From contig JBMTYG010000092.1 in NCBI GenBank assembly GCA_049454295.1, positions 1 through 13,093 on the forward strand: a stretch of 13,093 nt of DNA, read 5' to 3'. This document shows, piece by piece, positions 1 through 7,695 of this stretch. A program made the position numbers and the translations under genes. Source of the stretch: UBA7803 sp049454295 (GTDB lineage: Bacteria; Pseudomonadota; Gammaproteobacteria; Pseudomonadales; Azotimanducaceae). The notes beneath the pieces were generated by a model. It was given only the letters and a program-made list of their open reading frames with translations. It searched no databases and was not told where the DNA came from. Positions within the stretch are counted from its first letter, which is position 1. Each line of letters opens with the position of its first letter.

Positions 1-756
1 GAAGAACAGGCCTTGGCGAAGACCTGAGAGTGCCCTGGACGCGCATTCGGTTGTGGTGATCGCGCGGGCGCGTAGCAGCGCTTCGACGGGTTTGCTGAAG
101 GTGCTCCGGATCGCCGGATCCTCCGGGTTCTGGTCCAGTTGTGCGAAAGCCGCGCTCACGCCTTCTGTCAGCACCGGACCGGGAATCAGCAGACTCACCG
201 AGACCGAGGTCCCGCGCAGGTCGGCCCGCAGCCATTCGGCGAAGATCAGCATGGCGTGCTTGCTCGCGCCGTAAAACACGAAGCCGAGATCCTCATTGCC
301 TGCGGGCAGTCCCACGGCGTGTTCCGACGCCGTGAACATCAGGTGTGCGGGCTTGCCGCTTGCGAGCATCCGCGGAATGCAGGCCTGCGCCAGGTGAACG
401 GCGGATTCATAGTTGGTGTCCATGAGCGCCTGTCGCTCTGCCAGGGACGCGTCCAGGGCGCGGTGCCGGCCGCCGGTACCCGCGTTGCTAAAGGCGATGT
501 CTAACCCGCCCTCAGTACGCCAGATGTTGTCTAATAGCGCTTCGACCTCGGCGCGCTCGGTACCATCGCAGCGTACGCTTCGAACGGCGCCGAGCGCGCT
601 CAGCTCTGCCGCAGCGGCCCGGCCCACCTCGGCGTTCAGGTTGGTGATCACCACTCGCGCCCCTTGCTCGAGGCAGGCCTTGGCGAGTCCTTTGCCAATG
701 CCGCGCGCGCCGCCGGTGACCAGCACCACCTTATCCTTCAGCGATTCGAACCTCAT
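1..756 (-). CDS. Short-chain dehydrogenase/reductase (SDR), C-terminus cut by window edge
   Basis: A classical SDR, probably a cytosolic NAD(P)(H)-dependent oxidoreductase interconverting an alcohol and a ketone; its substrate cannot be read from sequence. The 252 residues present begin MRFESLKDKVVLVTGG. The cofactor loop TGGARGIGKG lies at about residues 14-23, the SNAG structural motif at 90-93, N115 in DTNY, S144 in FTASEH, and the YxxxK pair as Y162/K166 (YGASK). A PGPVLT segment follows at about 192-197. The frame is open to position 1, so the stop lies outside the window and only the last few residues should be missing. The ATG at 756-754 overlaps the TGA of the upstream sulfotransferase-like gene as ATGA, implying translational coupling. 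The Ser-to-Tyr spacing of 18 residues is longer than the usual ~13. The family call is firm; the substrate is unknown. Confidence 0.92.
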   Translation of the reverse strand, partial: MRFESLKDKVVLVTGGARGIGKGLAKACLEQGARVVITNLNAEVGRAAAAELSALGAVRSVRCDGTERAEVEALLDNIWRTEGGLDIAFSNAGTGGRHRALDASLAERQALMDTNYESAVHLAQACIPRMLASGKPAHLMFTASEHAVGLPAGNEDLGFVFYGASKHAMLIFAEWLRADLRGTSVSVSLLIPGPVLTEGVSAAFAQLDQNPEDPAIRSTFSKPVEALLRARAITTTECASRALSGLRQGLFF

Positions 757-1379
757 GCGGGAATCCGTCCAGTGCCGAAAAAGATGTCATGGAAATCTTC
801 GCGCGAGTTCACGCGGGGGAACGGATCGCGGGGTTCATGCTTGCCGAGAAATGCACACAGCGGTCCCCAACCCTCGCGCACGTCGTAGACCAAAAGCCGA
901 CCGGGATCGATCGTATCGATGACTTCTCTGGTATGTTGCTCAAACATGGCGACCCCGTGCGCGGGGTCATCGATGATGCCGGCGAGGGCGCCTCTGACCA
1001 CCAGTTCCGTGCCGAGGTTTCGGTTGCCGATCTCTGCAAGCCGGGGCTTGATAACGTTGAGCGTGGTGGCCGTCATGCTCTGGAACCATTCGAGCGGGTC
1101 GCGAATGGTTAGAATAACTTTGGCGTCGGGATAGCGAGCTGCAAGGGTCTGATAGAAATGACATGCGGGCCAGTCCACGCAGGCTGTGAACCCGCTGAAG
1201 AGTTCGTCCCAGTCGACCGCTGGGTTGTCGATCGCGTCGAGCCATTTTTCCGGCTCGCCGGGTTTGTGCAGGACTTCGATCATATGGTGGCACTTTTCGT
1301 ACCCAAGTATTTCCAGCGCCCGCTTGAGCGATAGCGTGCCGGTACGACCATAACCCGCACCAATGACGGAAAGTCCCAT
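753..1379 (-). CDS. Sulfotransferase-like family protein (Sulfotransfer_4 type)
   Basis: A 208-residue P-loop protein resembling the PAPS-dependent sulfotransferase-like family common in proteobacteria and eukaryotes. The N-terminus VIGAGYGRTGTLSLKRAL (about residues 5-22) matches the 5'-phosphosulfate-binding loop. A second motif, TIRDPLEWFQSM (R93, D94, S101), matches the region that contacts the 3'-phosphate of PAPS. The family fold would transfer sulfate to a hydroxyl or amine, but many members have no proven substrate. The start is set at the ATG at 1379-1377 because homology begins at once and a purine-rich GGGGGTTATGGGGA lies upstream; an in-frame ATG at 1460 would add 27 residues without family character. 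It is the first gene of a minus-strand pair with the SDR (ATGA overlap) and diverges from the VOC/BVMO genes. Family fairly sure; real sulfotransfer activity unproven. Confidence 0.78.
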   Translation of the reverse strand: MGLSVIGAGYGRTGTLSLKRALEILGYEKCHHMIEVLHKPGEPEKWLDAIDNPAVDWDELFSGFTACVDWPACHFYQTLAARYPDAKVILTIRDPLEWFQSMTATTLNVIKPRLAEIGNRNLGTELVVRGALAGIIDDPAHGVAMFEQHTREVIDTIDPGRLLVYDVREGWGPLCAFLGKHEPRDPFPRVNSREDFHDIFFGTGRIPA

Positions 1380-1483
1380 GTCCCCATAACCCCCGGGAAA
1401 TCGTGGCAGGAGCTTAAGCGCATGGAGTGAAGGGGTCAAAATGACCGATGTCAGTGGCAATCAAACAAGGGTGAGTAACAGCG
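1380..1483. promoter_or_regulatory. Divergent intergenic region with a 13-bp inverted repeat
   Basis: This 104-bp gap separates the minus-strand sulfotransferase/SDR pair from the plus-strand VOC gene, so it should carry promoters for both directions. At 1434-1446 there is a perfect GGTCA-AAA-TGACC inverted repeat, a plausible regulator half-site pair. I see no convincing -35/-10 pair on either strand. The ribosome-binding site of the VOC gene, AAGGGTGAG, lies about 10 nt before its ATG. The operator role is inferred only from symmetry and position. Confidence 0.35.
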
Positions 1484-2338
1484 ATGGCCATCATCCAGTC
1501 CCATCACGGTATCCACTGCTCGGATATCGAAGCGACGAAACGCGTTCTGCGTGTCCTGGGTTTCACTCAGCATCAGCCGGGTGCGCCAGAGCCGCTCATT
1601 TTTCGCAATACGGCCGATGACTACATCGGTCAGGTCACAGCGTCGGTACTGGGAGACGAGTACGCGACTCACTACGTCGAGAACCCGAACATTCCGCATC
1701 AGATCGATCTGATACAAATCCGCCCAGAGGCCATGACACCACGGCTTTGGGAGGCGCCGGCGCAGGGCGATCTGCTCATTGCGATTCCGGTTTCCGAGCC
1801 TATGGCGGCTTACTCGGCAATGCAGGCAGCGGACCCCGAATGCGTCTATGGCACGCCCATCGAGGTGCCGGAGGAAAACGGCATACGGTTCATTTGGCGC
1901 GACGGTCAGCATCTGCTGCTGACACGTAATCCAACGCCCTTTGCCGTCGTGCACTATCGGACCAGTGATTGGCCGCGGATGCGGTCATTTTTTGAGGACG
2001 TTCTCAATGTTCCCGTGCACCCACTGCCCATTGCGGGATCGGAGACTGAGCGGTATCGGCTTGACGCCGCCATCGGTGGGCGGCTCGATATCGAGGTCCG
2101 TGACGACACGCCGCGCCTCGATTTCCGAGCCTGGGGCAAGCACTATCCCGCCGCTAATCACTTCCGCCTGCTCGAGCGGGATGTGAACAGCATTGCGTCT
2201 CGCATTCGCGAGACAGGGCAGGGCGGTTTTGTCATTCCGCCGGCGAACGGCTTTGTATTCATTCACGGGCCGGTCTCTGAAACGATTGAGATGTTCGACA
2301 TCGGCATGGCATCGATCGAATCACCCGCGTCTAGCTGA
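1484..2338 (+). CDS. VOC-superfamily (glyoxalase/extradiol dioxygenase-like) protein, two domains
   Basis: A 284-residue protein with two vicinal-oxygen-chelate modules. The first begins at once (HHGIHCSDIEATKRVLRVLGF, about residues 7-27, typical of the beta-alpha start of a VOC module). The second starts near residue 154 (FAVVHYRTSDWPRMRSFF). Later VOC-like elements are NHFRLLERDV near 225 and FIHGPVSETIEMFD near 259-272. Candidate metal ligands are H8 or H11, H157, H226 and E267 or E269. VOC enzymes use a divalent metal for dioxygenation, isomerisation, epimerisation or glutathione chemistry; which applies here cannot be decided. It precedes the BVMO on the same strand after 142 bp, suggesting a shared catabolic role. 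The ATG at 1484 has a good purine-rich site upstream. Fold likely, reaction unknown. Confidence 0.75.
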   Translation: MAIIQSHHGIHCSDIEATKRVLRVLGFTQHQPGAPEPLIFRNTADDYIGQVTASVLGDEYATHYVENPNIPHQIDLIQIRPEAMTPRLWEAPAQGDLLIAIPVSEPMAAYSAMQAADPECVYGTPIEVPEENGIRFIWRDGQHLLLTRNPTPFAVVHYRTSDWPRMRSFFEDVLNVPVHPLPIAGSETERYRLDAAIGGRLDIEVRDDTPRLDFRAWGKHYPAANHFRLLERDVNSIASRIRETGQGGFVIPPANGFVFIHGPVSETIEMFDIGMASIESPASS

Positions 2339-2411
2339 CGCTCGCGTTGGCAGGCGGGGTTGAGCCGACCAAGTCCTCGCGGTTTTCCGAGATAGCCGTT
2401 TACCAGCCACC

Positions 2412-2441
2412 TTGGTTTGACCCAAATCGAGGTTGTATTAA
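2412..2441 (+). promoter_or_regulatory. Candidate sigma70-type promoter before the BVMO gene
   Basis: TTGGTT at 2412-2417 and TATTAA at 2436-2441 are separated by 18 bp and lie 40-70 bp before the BVMO ATG. This fits a moderate housekeeping promoter and would let the BVMO be expressed apart from the VOC gene. The rest of the 142-bp gap (2339-2480) shows no gene or clear terminator. Sequence match only. Confidence 0.4.
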
Positions 2442-2480
2442 AGTCGGTCGCGCATCTGCCATCGGTTCCCGGGGGAAATC

Positions 2481-4334
2481 ATGTCCATTCGCATCGACCC
2501 GATCACCGGACTCAAGTCCTTTGCCACACGCGCGGCTAAGGCGACTGAGCGTATCCAGGGCAAAGGCTATTCGATCATCGATGACGCGGCGCTCAAGACA
2601 CTGCCTGAGCTGCCGCCGGGAGCCACCTTCAATGCAGAGGAGCAGGCTCGATATCGTGCGTTCAAAGAGGCTCGTCGCGGCGCTGCCGACTGGGTCGCGA
2701 TGGACGGGGAGTTCTCGCGCTATCTCGAAGACGTGTACTCAGCGCCACCGGTTGCTCGCGATGCACTGACCGATGAGTGCGATATCCTGGTGGTCGGCGC
2801 AGGCTTCGCGGGTCTGCTGCTCTGGTATCGGTTGCGAAGCGCGGGCTTTAGTAACGTGCGCTTCTGCGAGAAGGGCGGGGATGTCGGTGGCACGTGGTAT
2901 TGGAACCGCTATCCCGGGGTAGCCTGCGATGTCGAGGCCTATAGCTACCTGCCGCTACTCGAGGAAATGGGCTATGTGCCCTCGATGAAGTTCGCCTCGG
3001 GGTTTGAGATTCTCGAGTACTGCCAGCAGATGGCGTCCAGCACGGGTTTCTACGATCGCTGCCTGTTCCACACCACGGTCGAAGAGACGCGTTGGGATGA
3101 AGCCGCCGGTCGCTGGACAGTCACCACAGACAGGGGTGACGCCATGCGCGCCCGCTACGTCATATTGGCGAACGGAATCCTGACCACGCCGAAGCTGGCC
3201 AGGATCAAGGGAATGGAAACGTTCGCCGGCGAGTCGTTCCATACCTCGCGCTGGAACTACCACGTTGATCTCGCGGGGAAGCGCGTGGGCATCATCGGTA
3301 CCGGGGCAACTGCAGTGCAGGTGATCCCCGAGATTGCCAAAGTCGTGAAATCGCTCCATGTATTTCAGCGAACGCCGTCCTCCGTGGACGTTCGCGACCA
3401 GCGCGCCACAACCGATGAGGAGCGCACCACTTGGGCGCACGAGCCCGGCTGGGCGCGGGCCCGGCGAGCACGATTCGCGAAAATTTCCGCGGGTCGAACC
3501 GCCATTCAAGCGAATGACGACTACCTGTCGGGCAAGGTCTCCGATTTCAAGGAGCGCAAGCAATACGAGCGCACGCTGACCATGGAGGAGGCGCTGCAGA
3601 AAAACCTCGACTCCAATTTTCGGATTATGGAGCAGATCCGCGCGCGCGTGGATGCCATTGTCAAGGATCCGAAGACAGCGGCAGCGCTGAAGCCGTATTA
3701 CCCCTACGGCTGCAAGCGCCCAACGTTCCATGATGAGTACCTACCGACCTTCAATCTGCCTCATGTCCATCTCGTTGACACGGCACCCCACGGTGTGCAG
3801 GAAATTAATTCCCGCGGTGTAGTGCACGGCGGTTCGGAATACGAACTGGATGTGCTGATCTATGCCACCGGCTTCCAGTGGATGGCAACGTCCACTTTCA
3901 ACATGATCTCGGGTCGTGATGGACGCACGCTGCGTGACAAGTGGCAGTCGGAAGGTACGCGCACGTTTCTCGGCATACACAGTCGCGGATTCCCGAACCT
4001 GTTCATCGTGACTGGTCCGCAAGGGGGTGGCGGCAGCTTCAATTTTACCGACGCGATCGAGGCGCACACGGATTACATCGTGTGGTTGCTCGGCATGCTG
4101 CGTGACACCGGCGTTGAGGTCGTTGACGTCAAACAAGCGCCCGAGGATGCCTACGCCGAGCACTGCCGGCAGGCCGACCTGGCGACGGCGCCGCTGCGCG
4201 ATTGTCTGACTTACTACAACGGGTACGGGGATGCGGAGCCCGGCAGCCTGAGCTACTACGGTGGCGGACGCTGGCATAAATTTCGCGCGGAGGCGCAGGC
4301 GAGCCTCGAACCCTTTGACTTCGGACGTCGCTGA
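2481..4334 (+). CDS. Type I Baeyer-Villiger monooxygenase (FAD/NADPH flavoprotein)
   Basis: A 617-residue flavin monooxygenase predicted to insert one oxygen atom from O2 next to a ketone carbonyl, giving an ester or lactone, at the expense of NADPH. The FAD-binding Rossmann motif VVGAGFAG is at about 104-111. It is followed by GGTWYWNRYPGVACD (136-150), matching the second BVMO signature. The BVMO fingerprint FxGxxxHxxxW is at 248-258 (F248, G250, H254, W258). The second dinucleotide-binding motif GIIGTGATA is at 270-278, GCKRP at about 410, and YATGF at about 463. About 100 residues precede the FAD motif, as in the larger BVMOs acting on steroids or macrocyclic ketones and unlike the short N-termini of cyclohexanone monooxygenases. 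The residue after the fingerprint Trp is Asn instead of the more common Pro/Asp. GGGGGAAATC precedes the ATG. Class is sure; substrate unknown. Confidence 0.95.
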   Translation: MSIRIDPITGLKSFATRAAKATERIQGKGYSIIDDAALKTLPELPPGATFNAEEQARYRAFKEARRGAADWVAMDGEFSRYLEDVYSAPPVARDALTDECDILVVGAGFAGLLLWYRLRSAGFSNVRFCEKGGDVGGTWYWNRYPGVACDVEAYSYLPLLEEMGYVPSMKFASGFEILEYCQQMASSTGFYDRCLFHTTVEETRWDEAAGRWTVTTDRGDAMRARYVILANGILTTPKLARIKGMETFAGESFHTSRWNYHVDLAGKRVGIIGTGATAVQVIPEIAKVVKSLHVFQRTPSSVDVRDQRATTDEERTTWAHEPGWARARRARFAKISAGRTAIQANDDYLSGKVSDFKERKQYERTLTMEEALQKNLDSNFRIMEQIRARVDAIVKDPKTAAALKPYYPYGCKRPTFHDEYLPTFNLPHVHLVDTAPHGVQEINSRGVVHGGSEYELDVLIYATGFQWMATSTFNMISGRDGRTLRDKWQSEGTRTFLGIHSRGFPNLFIVTGPQGGGGSFNFTDAIEAHTDYIVWLLGMLRDTGVEVVDVKQAPEDAYAEHCRQADLATAPLRDCLTYYNGYGDAEPGSLSYYGGGRWHKFRAEAQASLEPFDFGRR

Positions 4335-4366
4335 TCTGTCTACCTGAACGCGCCGGACTACCTGTC

Positions 4367-7048
4367 GTGACTCGACTGGATGGGGGGCGTTGGTTGCGCG
4401 GAGTGAGACGACTGTTCGTCGGGCTGTTGTTGATGCCCCTGGCGACCCTGTGGCTGGGTGGCGCAGGGTATCTGCTCGCGCCGACCCTCGCCAGCCATGG
4501 GATTGCCTACGTCCTCGACCTCGATCCCGACTTCGTGTCCGTCGGGGCGATGGAGTGGACTGCCGATGAAATCGTTTTGCAGAGAGTCCTGGTCGTGGAT
4601 GATCGGGACCAGCCGCTGGTGAGTGTGGATGCGTTTGCCATCACGCCGGATTGGGGGCGGTTACTCGGCAAGCAGCGATTCTTTCCGGCGCTGCGCCTGT
4701 CTGGGATTGAGGCCCGTTCGGAACGCTGGTCGTCAGCTCGGCTGAGCCTTGCCCGCATTGATCTGAAGGAAGTTCTGATCGACATCGGCGAACCCTCCGT
4801 TCGCATTGGCGAACTAGCGCTCGCGGTCGGCAACTTCGCTTTAGTCCTGGATCAGGAGGGAACGCCTAGCGACTGGAACGGGCTTGTCGAGTCGTTGCCT
4901 TGGCGGGATGCCGGGCCGATTGAGCCGTGGCGCTGGTCGGTGGTGTTGCCGCGGGTCAATCTGAGCCGGTTGCGGGTGCAGTTTACCGACACACGACCTG
5001 ATGATCCGTTAACCGTGACGGCGATGCTGGTCGAGGCTGGCCTCGGGTTCTCTGGCCTGTTGTGGGATGCGCCGGGCGTCCATTTAGAGACAGGCGCGCT
5101 CAGCGTCGCCCCTGCGCGTATTGAGGATATTGTTGCCACCGAGGGTGGCCGCAGCGAGCCGCTACTGGAGATTCCGGCGATTGTGCTCAACGAGGGATCG
5201 ATGGATTGGCCGCAGGGGCAGTTGGTCCTCGACGACTTTGATCTCCGGTGGGTTCACGAATCACTCAGTGTGCCGCTCGAAATCGTCTCAGGTTCGCTCG
5301 CCATCACAGGGCTTGTCATGGCTGGGTCAGGGTCCGATGGACCGAACGCGGGTGACTTCGCGTTCTCGCTACCCGTCGCCTCGGGCGGGCGTATCGACGG
5401 CGGCGGCACCCATGATTGGCCGAAGATTGCCCTCGATCTGGATGTCCGGGAGCTGGCCCTCTCACCCTTGGCGCCTTGGTTAGAACAGCAGCACGCGGTG
5501 GCTTTCAAAGGTGCGACGCTTGGGCTCGACGTCGCCATGACGCTGCTGCTTGATTCGATGCTCAGGCTCGAGCTTGCGGGTGATGGTTCTATCCAAGGGC
5601 TGGATGTGAGGGGGACGGAGGGTGAACCCCTCATCGCATGGGATCGACTGGACGCGCGTGGACTCGCGTACGATAGCGCGCGGCGGAGCCTCCGTGTCCG
5701 CGAGCTGGCACTGCGTGAGCCGGCTGTTCACGTTGTCGTGAATCCGGATCGGACCACCAATCTCTCGCGCTATCTCCCTGCCTCCGAGAACAGCGAGGCG
5801 GCGCCAAAGATTCGACTCGACCGCGTCCGAATCATTGGCGGCGTTATAGACCTGACCGATCTCGGGCTGGTGTTGCCGCTGACGGTTCGGATCGATGCGC
5901 TTGCGGGCAGTCTGCGTGGCATTGATGCAGATCCAGCAACGCGGGCGACGCTCTCTGTCACGGGTGAAGTCGGAGCGGGCGGACTGGCCGCCATCGAGGG
6001 ACAGTTTGCTGCGTTGGCGGACAAGCGCTCGGGGGATGAGGCTCAGGGTTTTTCTGAGTTCGAATTGACCTTTCGGAACGTGGACCTTCTGCCGTTATCG
6101 CCCTATTTCGCGACCTTCGCAGGACGTCGGGTAGACGGCGGCACGCTGGATCTCAATCTGGAATATCGTGTTCGGCAGGCGAAGCTGGAAGGAACCAGCC
6201 ACGCCGTGCTGCAACACCTGCAGCTTGGGGAGCGTATCGAAAGTCCCAGCGCCTTCGATCTGCCTCTCGACTTGGCGGTGGCACTGTTGACCGACTCAGA
6301 AGGGCGAATCGATATCGAGATACCGCTGACAGGACGCGTGGATCAGCCGGGGTTCCGCTACGGTGGCATGGTGCGACGCGCGCTGGGTCGTATGCTTAAG
6401 GATACGGTGACCGCGCCGTTTCGAGCCTTGGCCAAGTTGTTGGGGAAGCGGTTTGCCGCTGCACCGTCCATTCGGTTCTCGTCAGGTAGCGCGGCCCTGC
6501 TGCGCTCTGAGCGCGCGCATGTTGACGCTCTTGCACAAACGCTCGCTGAGCGACCGGGACTGGCGCTGCGCATTCGCACCGGCGTGAATGCCAAGCGGGA
6601 CGCCCTCGCGTTACGCAGGCTGGCGGTTCGGCGAGCACACGCAAGCCGCATGGGCGTTAATCTCGAACCGGACGAAGATCCCGGACCCATCGCGTTCGAA
6701 GATGCGGCCAGCCAGGCCGTGTTGGCCGCGATGCTCGACAGCCGGCGCGGTCCAGGGAGCGCAGCCGCATGGCTCGAGTCCGCTGGGACGGGGGATGGCA
6801 CCGATGTATTGCCGGCGGCAGAGCGATATCGAAGACTTTATCGATTGCTCGTCGATACGACGACGCTTGCCGATGCGGAGCTTGCCGCGCTGGCGGCGGC
6901 CCGTGGACAGGCCATTGCCACCGAATTGATCGGACGCGGCGTGCCGCTTGAGCAGATGCTCATCATTCCGAGCACCGACCTGACACCAGCGCAGCCATCC
7001 GGTGTGCAGGTGCGGCTCGAGGCTGCGCCGGTTAAGCGATCCCGCTAG
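4367..7048 (+). CDS. DUF748 / AsmA-like large membrane-anchored protein
   Basis: An 893-residue envelope protein with one hydrophobic segment at about residues 14-38 (LFVGLLLMPLATLWLGGAGYLL), probably an inner-membrane signal anchor, and a long periplasmic part rich in short beta-strand repeats. A stretch at about 635-690, including LLTDSEGRIDIEIPLTGRVD and then GGMVRRALGRMLKDTVTAPF, is the hallmark of DUF748 proteins. The C-terminal ~190 residues (starting FSSGSAALL near 703) resemble the OmpA-like tail of that family. AsmA/YhdP relatives are thought to act in envelope lipid transport or outer-membrane assembly; the role of this member is inferred from family only. The GTG at 4367 lacks a clear ribosome-binding site. 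In-frame TTG (4394) or GTG (4403) codons are alternatives, the former just after a GGGGGG run. It follows the BVMO by 32 nt and precedes coaE by 32 nt. Confidence 0.87.
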   Translation: MTRLDGGRWLRGVRRLFVGLLLMPLATLWLGGAGYLLAPTLASHGIAYVLDLDPDFVSVGAMEWTADEIVLQRVLVVDDRDQPLVSVDAFAITPDWGRLLGKQRFFPALRLSGIEARSERWSSARLSLARIDLKEVLIDIGEPSVRIGELALAVGNFALVLDQEGTPSDWNGLVESLPWRDAGPIEPWRWSVVLPRVNLSRLRVQFTDTRPDDPLTVTAMLVEAGLGFSGLLWDAPGVHLETGALSVAPARIEDIVATEGGRSEPLLEIPAIVLNEGSMDWPQGQLVLDDFDLRWVHESLSVPLEIVSGSLAITGLVMAGSGSDGPNAGDFAFSLPVASGGRIDGGGTHDWPKIALDLDVRELALSPLAPWLEQQHAVAFKGATLGLDVAMTLLLDSMLRLELAGDGSIQGLDVRGTEGEPLIAWDRLDARGLAYDSARRSLRVRELALREPAVHVVVNPDRTTNLSRYLPASENSEAAPKIRLDRVRIIGGVIDLTDLGLVLPLTVRIDALAGSLRGIDADPATRATLSVTGEVGAGGLAAIEGQFAALADKRSGDEAQGFSEFELTFRNVDLLPLSPYFATFAGRRVDGGTLDLNLEYRVRQAKLEGTSHAVLQHLQLGERIESPSAFDLPLDLAVALLTDSEGRIDIEIPLTGRVDQPGFRYGGMVRRALGRMLKDTVTAPFRALAKLLGKRFAAAPSIRFSSGSAALLRSERAHVDALAQTLAERPGLALRIRTGVNAKRDALALRRLAVRRAHASRMGVNLEPDEDPGPIAFEDAASQAVLAAMLDSRRGPGSAAAWLESAGTGDGTDVLPAAERYRRLYRLLVDTTTLADAELAALAAARGQAIATELIGRGVPLEQMLIIPSTDLTPAQPSGVQVRLEAAPVKRSR

Positions 7049-7074
7049 AATTCCACGTTTGTTCCTTGCGGGAT
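7039..7074 (+). promoter_or_regulatory. Inverted repeat spanning the DUF748 stop and the coaE ribosome-binding site
   Basis: ATCCCGC (7039-7045) and GCGGGAT (7068-7074) can pair as a perfect 7-bp stem around a 22-nt loop that contains the TAG stop of the DUF748 gene. The right arm includes the GGGA that is the best ribosome-binding site for coaE (ATG at 7081). No T-run follows, so it does not look like an intrinsic terminator. Folding could modulate coaE translation; this is inference from pairing alone. Confidence 0.35.
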
Positions 7075-7080
7075 TTACCC

Positions 7081-7695
7081 ATGATCATTGGCCTGACTGG
7101 GGGGATCGCCTCCGGCAAATCGACCGCCGCGCGGTTCTTCGCCGAACACGGTGCATTTGTCATTGATTCGGACAAGCTCGGCCATCGCGCGTACGAGCCC
7201 GGCACCGGCGCGTTTGACCAGGTGGTCGCTGCTTTCGGTCCGGAAGTGGTGAGTGCAGAGGGCACCATCGACCGTAAGGTCCTCGGCAGCAAGGTGTTCG
7301 GGAAGCCCGAGGAACTGAAAAAACTCACCGACATTGTCTGGCCTGAGATTCGTCGTCTCACTCAGATCGAGATTGAGGCAGCCTTGCAAGAGCAACCCCA
7401 TCGCATCGTGGTGCTCGAGGCAGCGGTCATGCTTGAGGCTGGCTGGAATCGGTCTACTGACGAAGTGTGGGTGGTCATCGTCGAGCCTGCCGTTGCGATT
7501 GCCCGCGCCGTCGCGCGCGACGGGGTTGCACCCGCGGCGGTGGAAGCGCGTATCGCGGCGCAGCTTAGCAACGCCGAACGTATTGCGCGCGCTGATGTAG
7601 TGATCGATAACTCGGGTTCGCCCGAACTCTTCCGTCAGCGCCTTGGCGATGCTTGGCAGGCGTTGCAAGCGCGCCGCGCGAGGGCCCAGTCATGA
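7081..7695 (+). CDS. coaE: Dephospho-CoA kinase
   Basis: Catalyses the last step of coenzyme A synthesis in the cytosol: ATP-dependent phosphorylation of the 3'-hydroxyl of dephospho-CoA. The 204-residue length is normal for the family. The protein opens MIIGLTGGIASGKST with Walker A GGIASGKS (7-14), then IDSDKLGHRAY (about 28-38, the DxD-like acidic/substrate region), and ends with the NADVVIDNSG-like segment (ARADVVIDNSG) typical of CoaE. The ATG at 7081 is chosen because the family begins directly before IGLTGG; an upstream in-frame TTG at 7066 would add five atypical residues. The TGA overlaps the ATG of the PHP gene. Neighbours often seen beside coaE in gammaproteobacteria (pilD, yacG) are absent here. 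Confidence 0.97.
   Translation: MIIGLTGGIASGKSTAARFFAEHGAFVIDSDKLGHRAYEPGTGAFDQVVAAFGPEVVSAEGTIDRKVLGSKVFGKPEELKKLTDIVWPEIRRLTQIEIEAALQEQPHRIVVLEAAVMLEAGWNRSTDEVWVVIVEPAVAIARAVARDGVAPAAVEARIAAQLSNAERIARADVVIDNSGSPELFRQRLGDAWQALQARRARAQS

Noticed and set aside
413..922. 169-residue plus-strand open frame
   Set aside because: It lies antisense to the SDR and sulfotransferase-like genes, has low-complexity Arg/Ser/Ala composition and no motif; a high-GC shadow frame.
1451..1457. GCCACTG on the minus strand, resembling the B12-box core of a cobalamin riboswitch
   Set aside because: It sits only 27 nt from the opposing VOC gene, leaving no space for the ~200-nt riboswitch, and the downstream gene is not B12-related.
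1451..1954. 167-residue minus-strand open frame over the VOC gene
   Set aside because: Antisense to a gene with recognisable VOC motifs; Arg/Cys/His-rich with no family features.
2955..3731. 258-residue minus-strand open frame inside the BVMO gene
   Set aside because: Fully antisense to conserved BVMO motifs; the length is explained by high GC and the rarity of stops in this frame.
3741..4277. 178-residue minus-strand open frame inside the BVMO gene
   Set aside because: Antisense shadow with no recognisable domain or ribosome-binding site.
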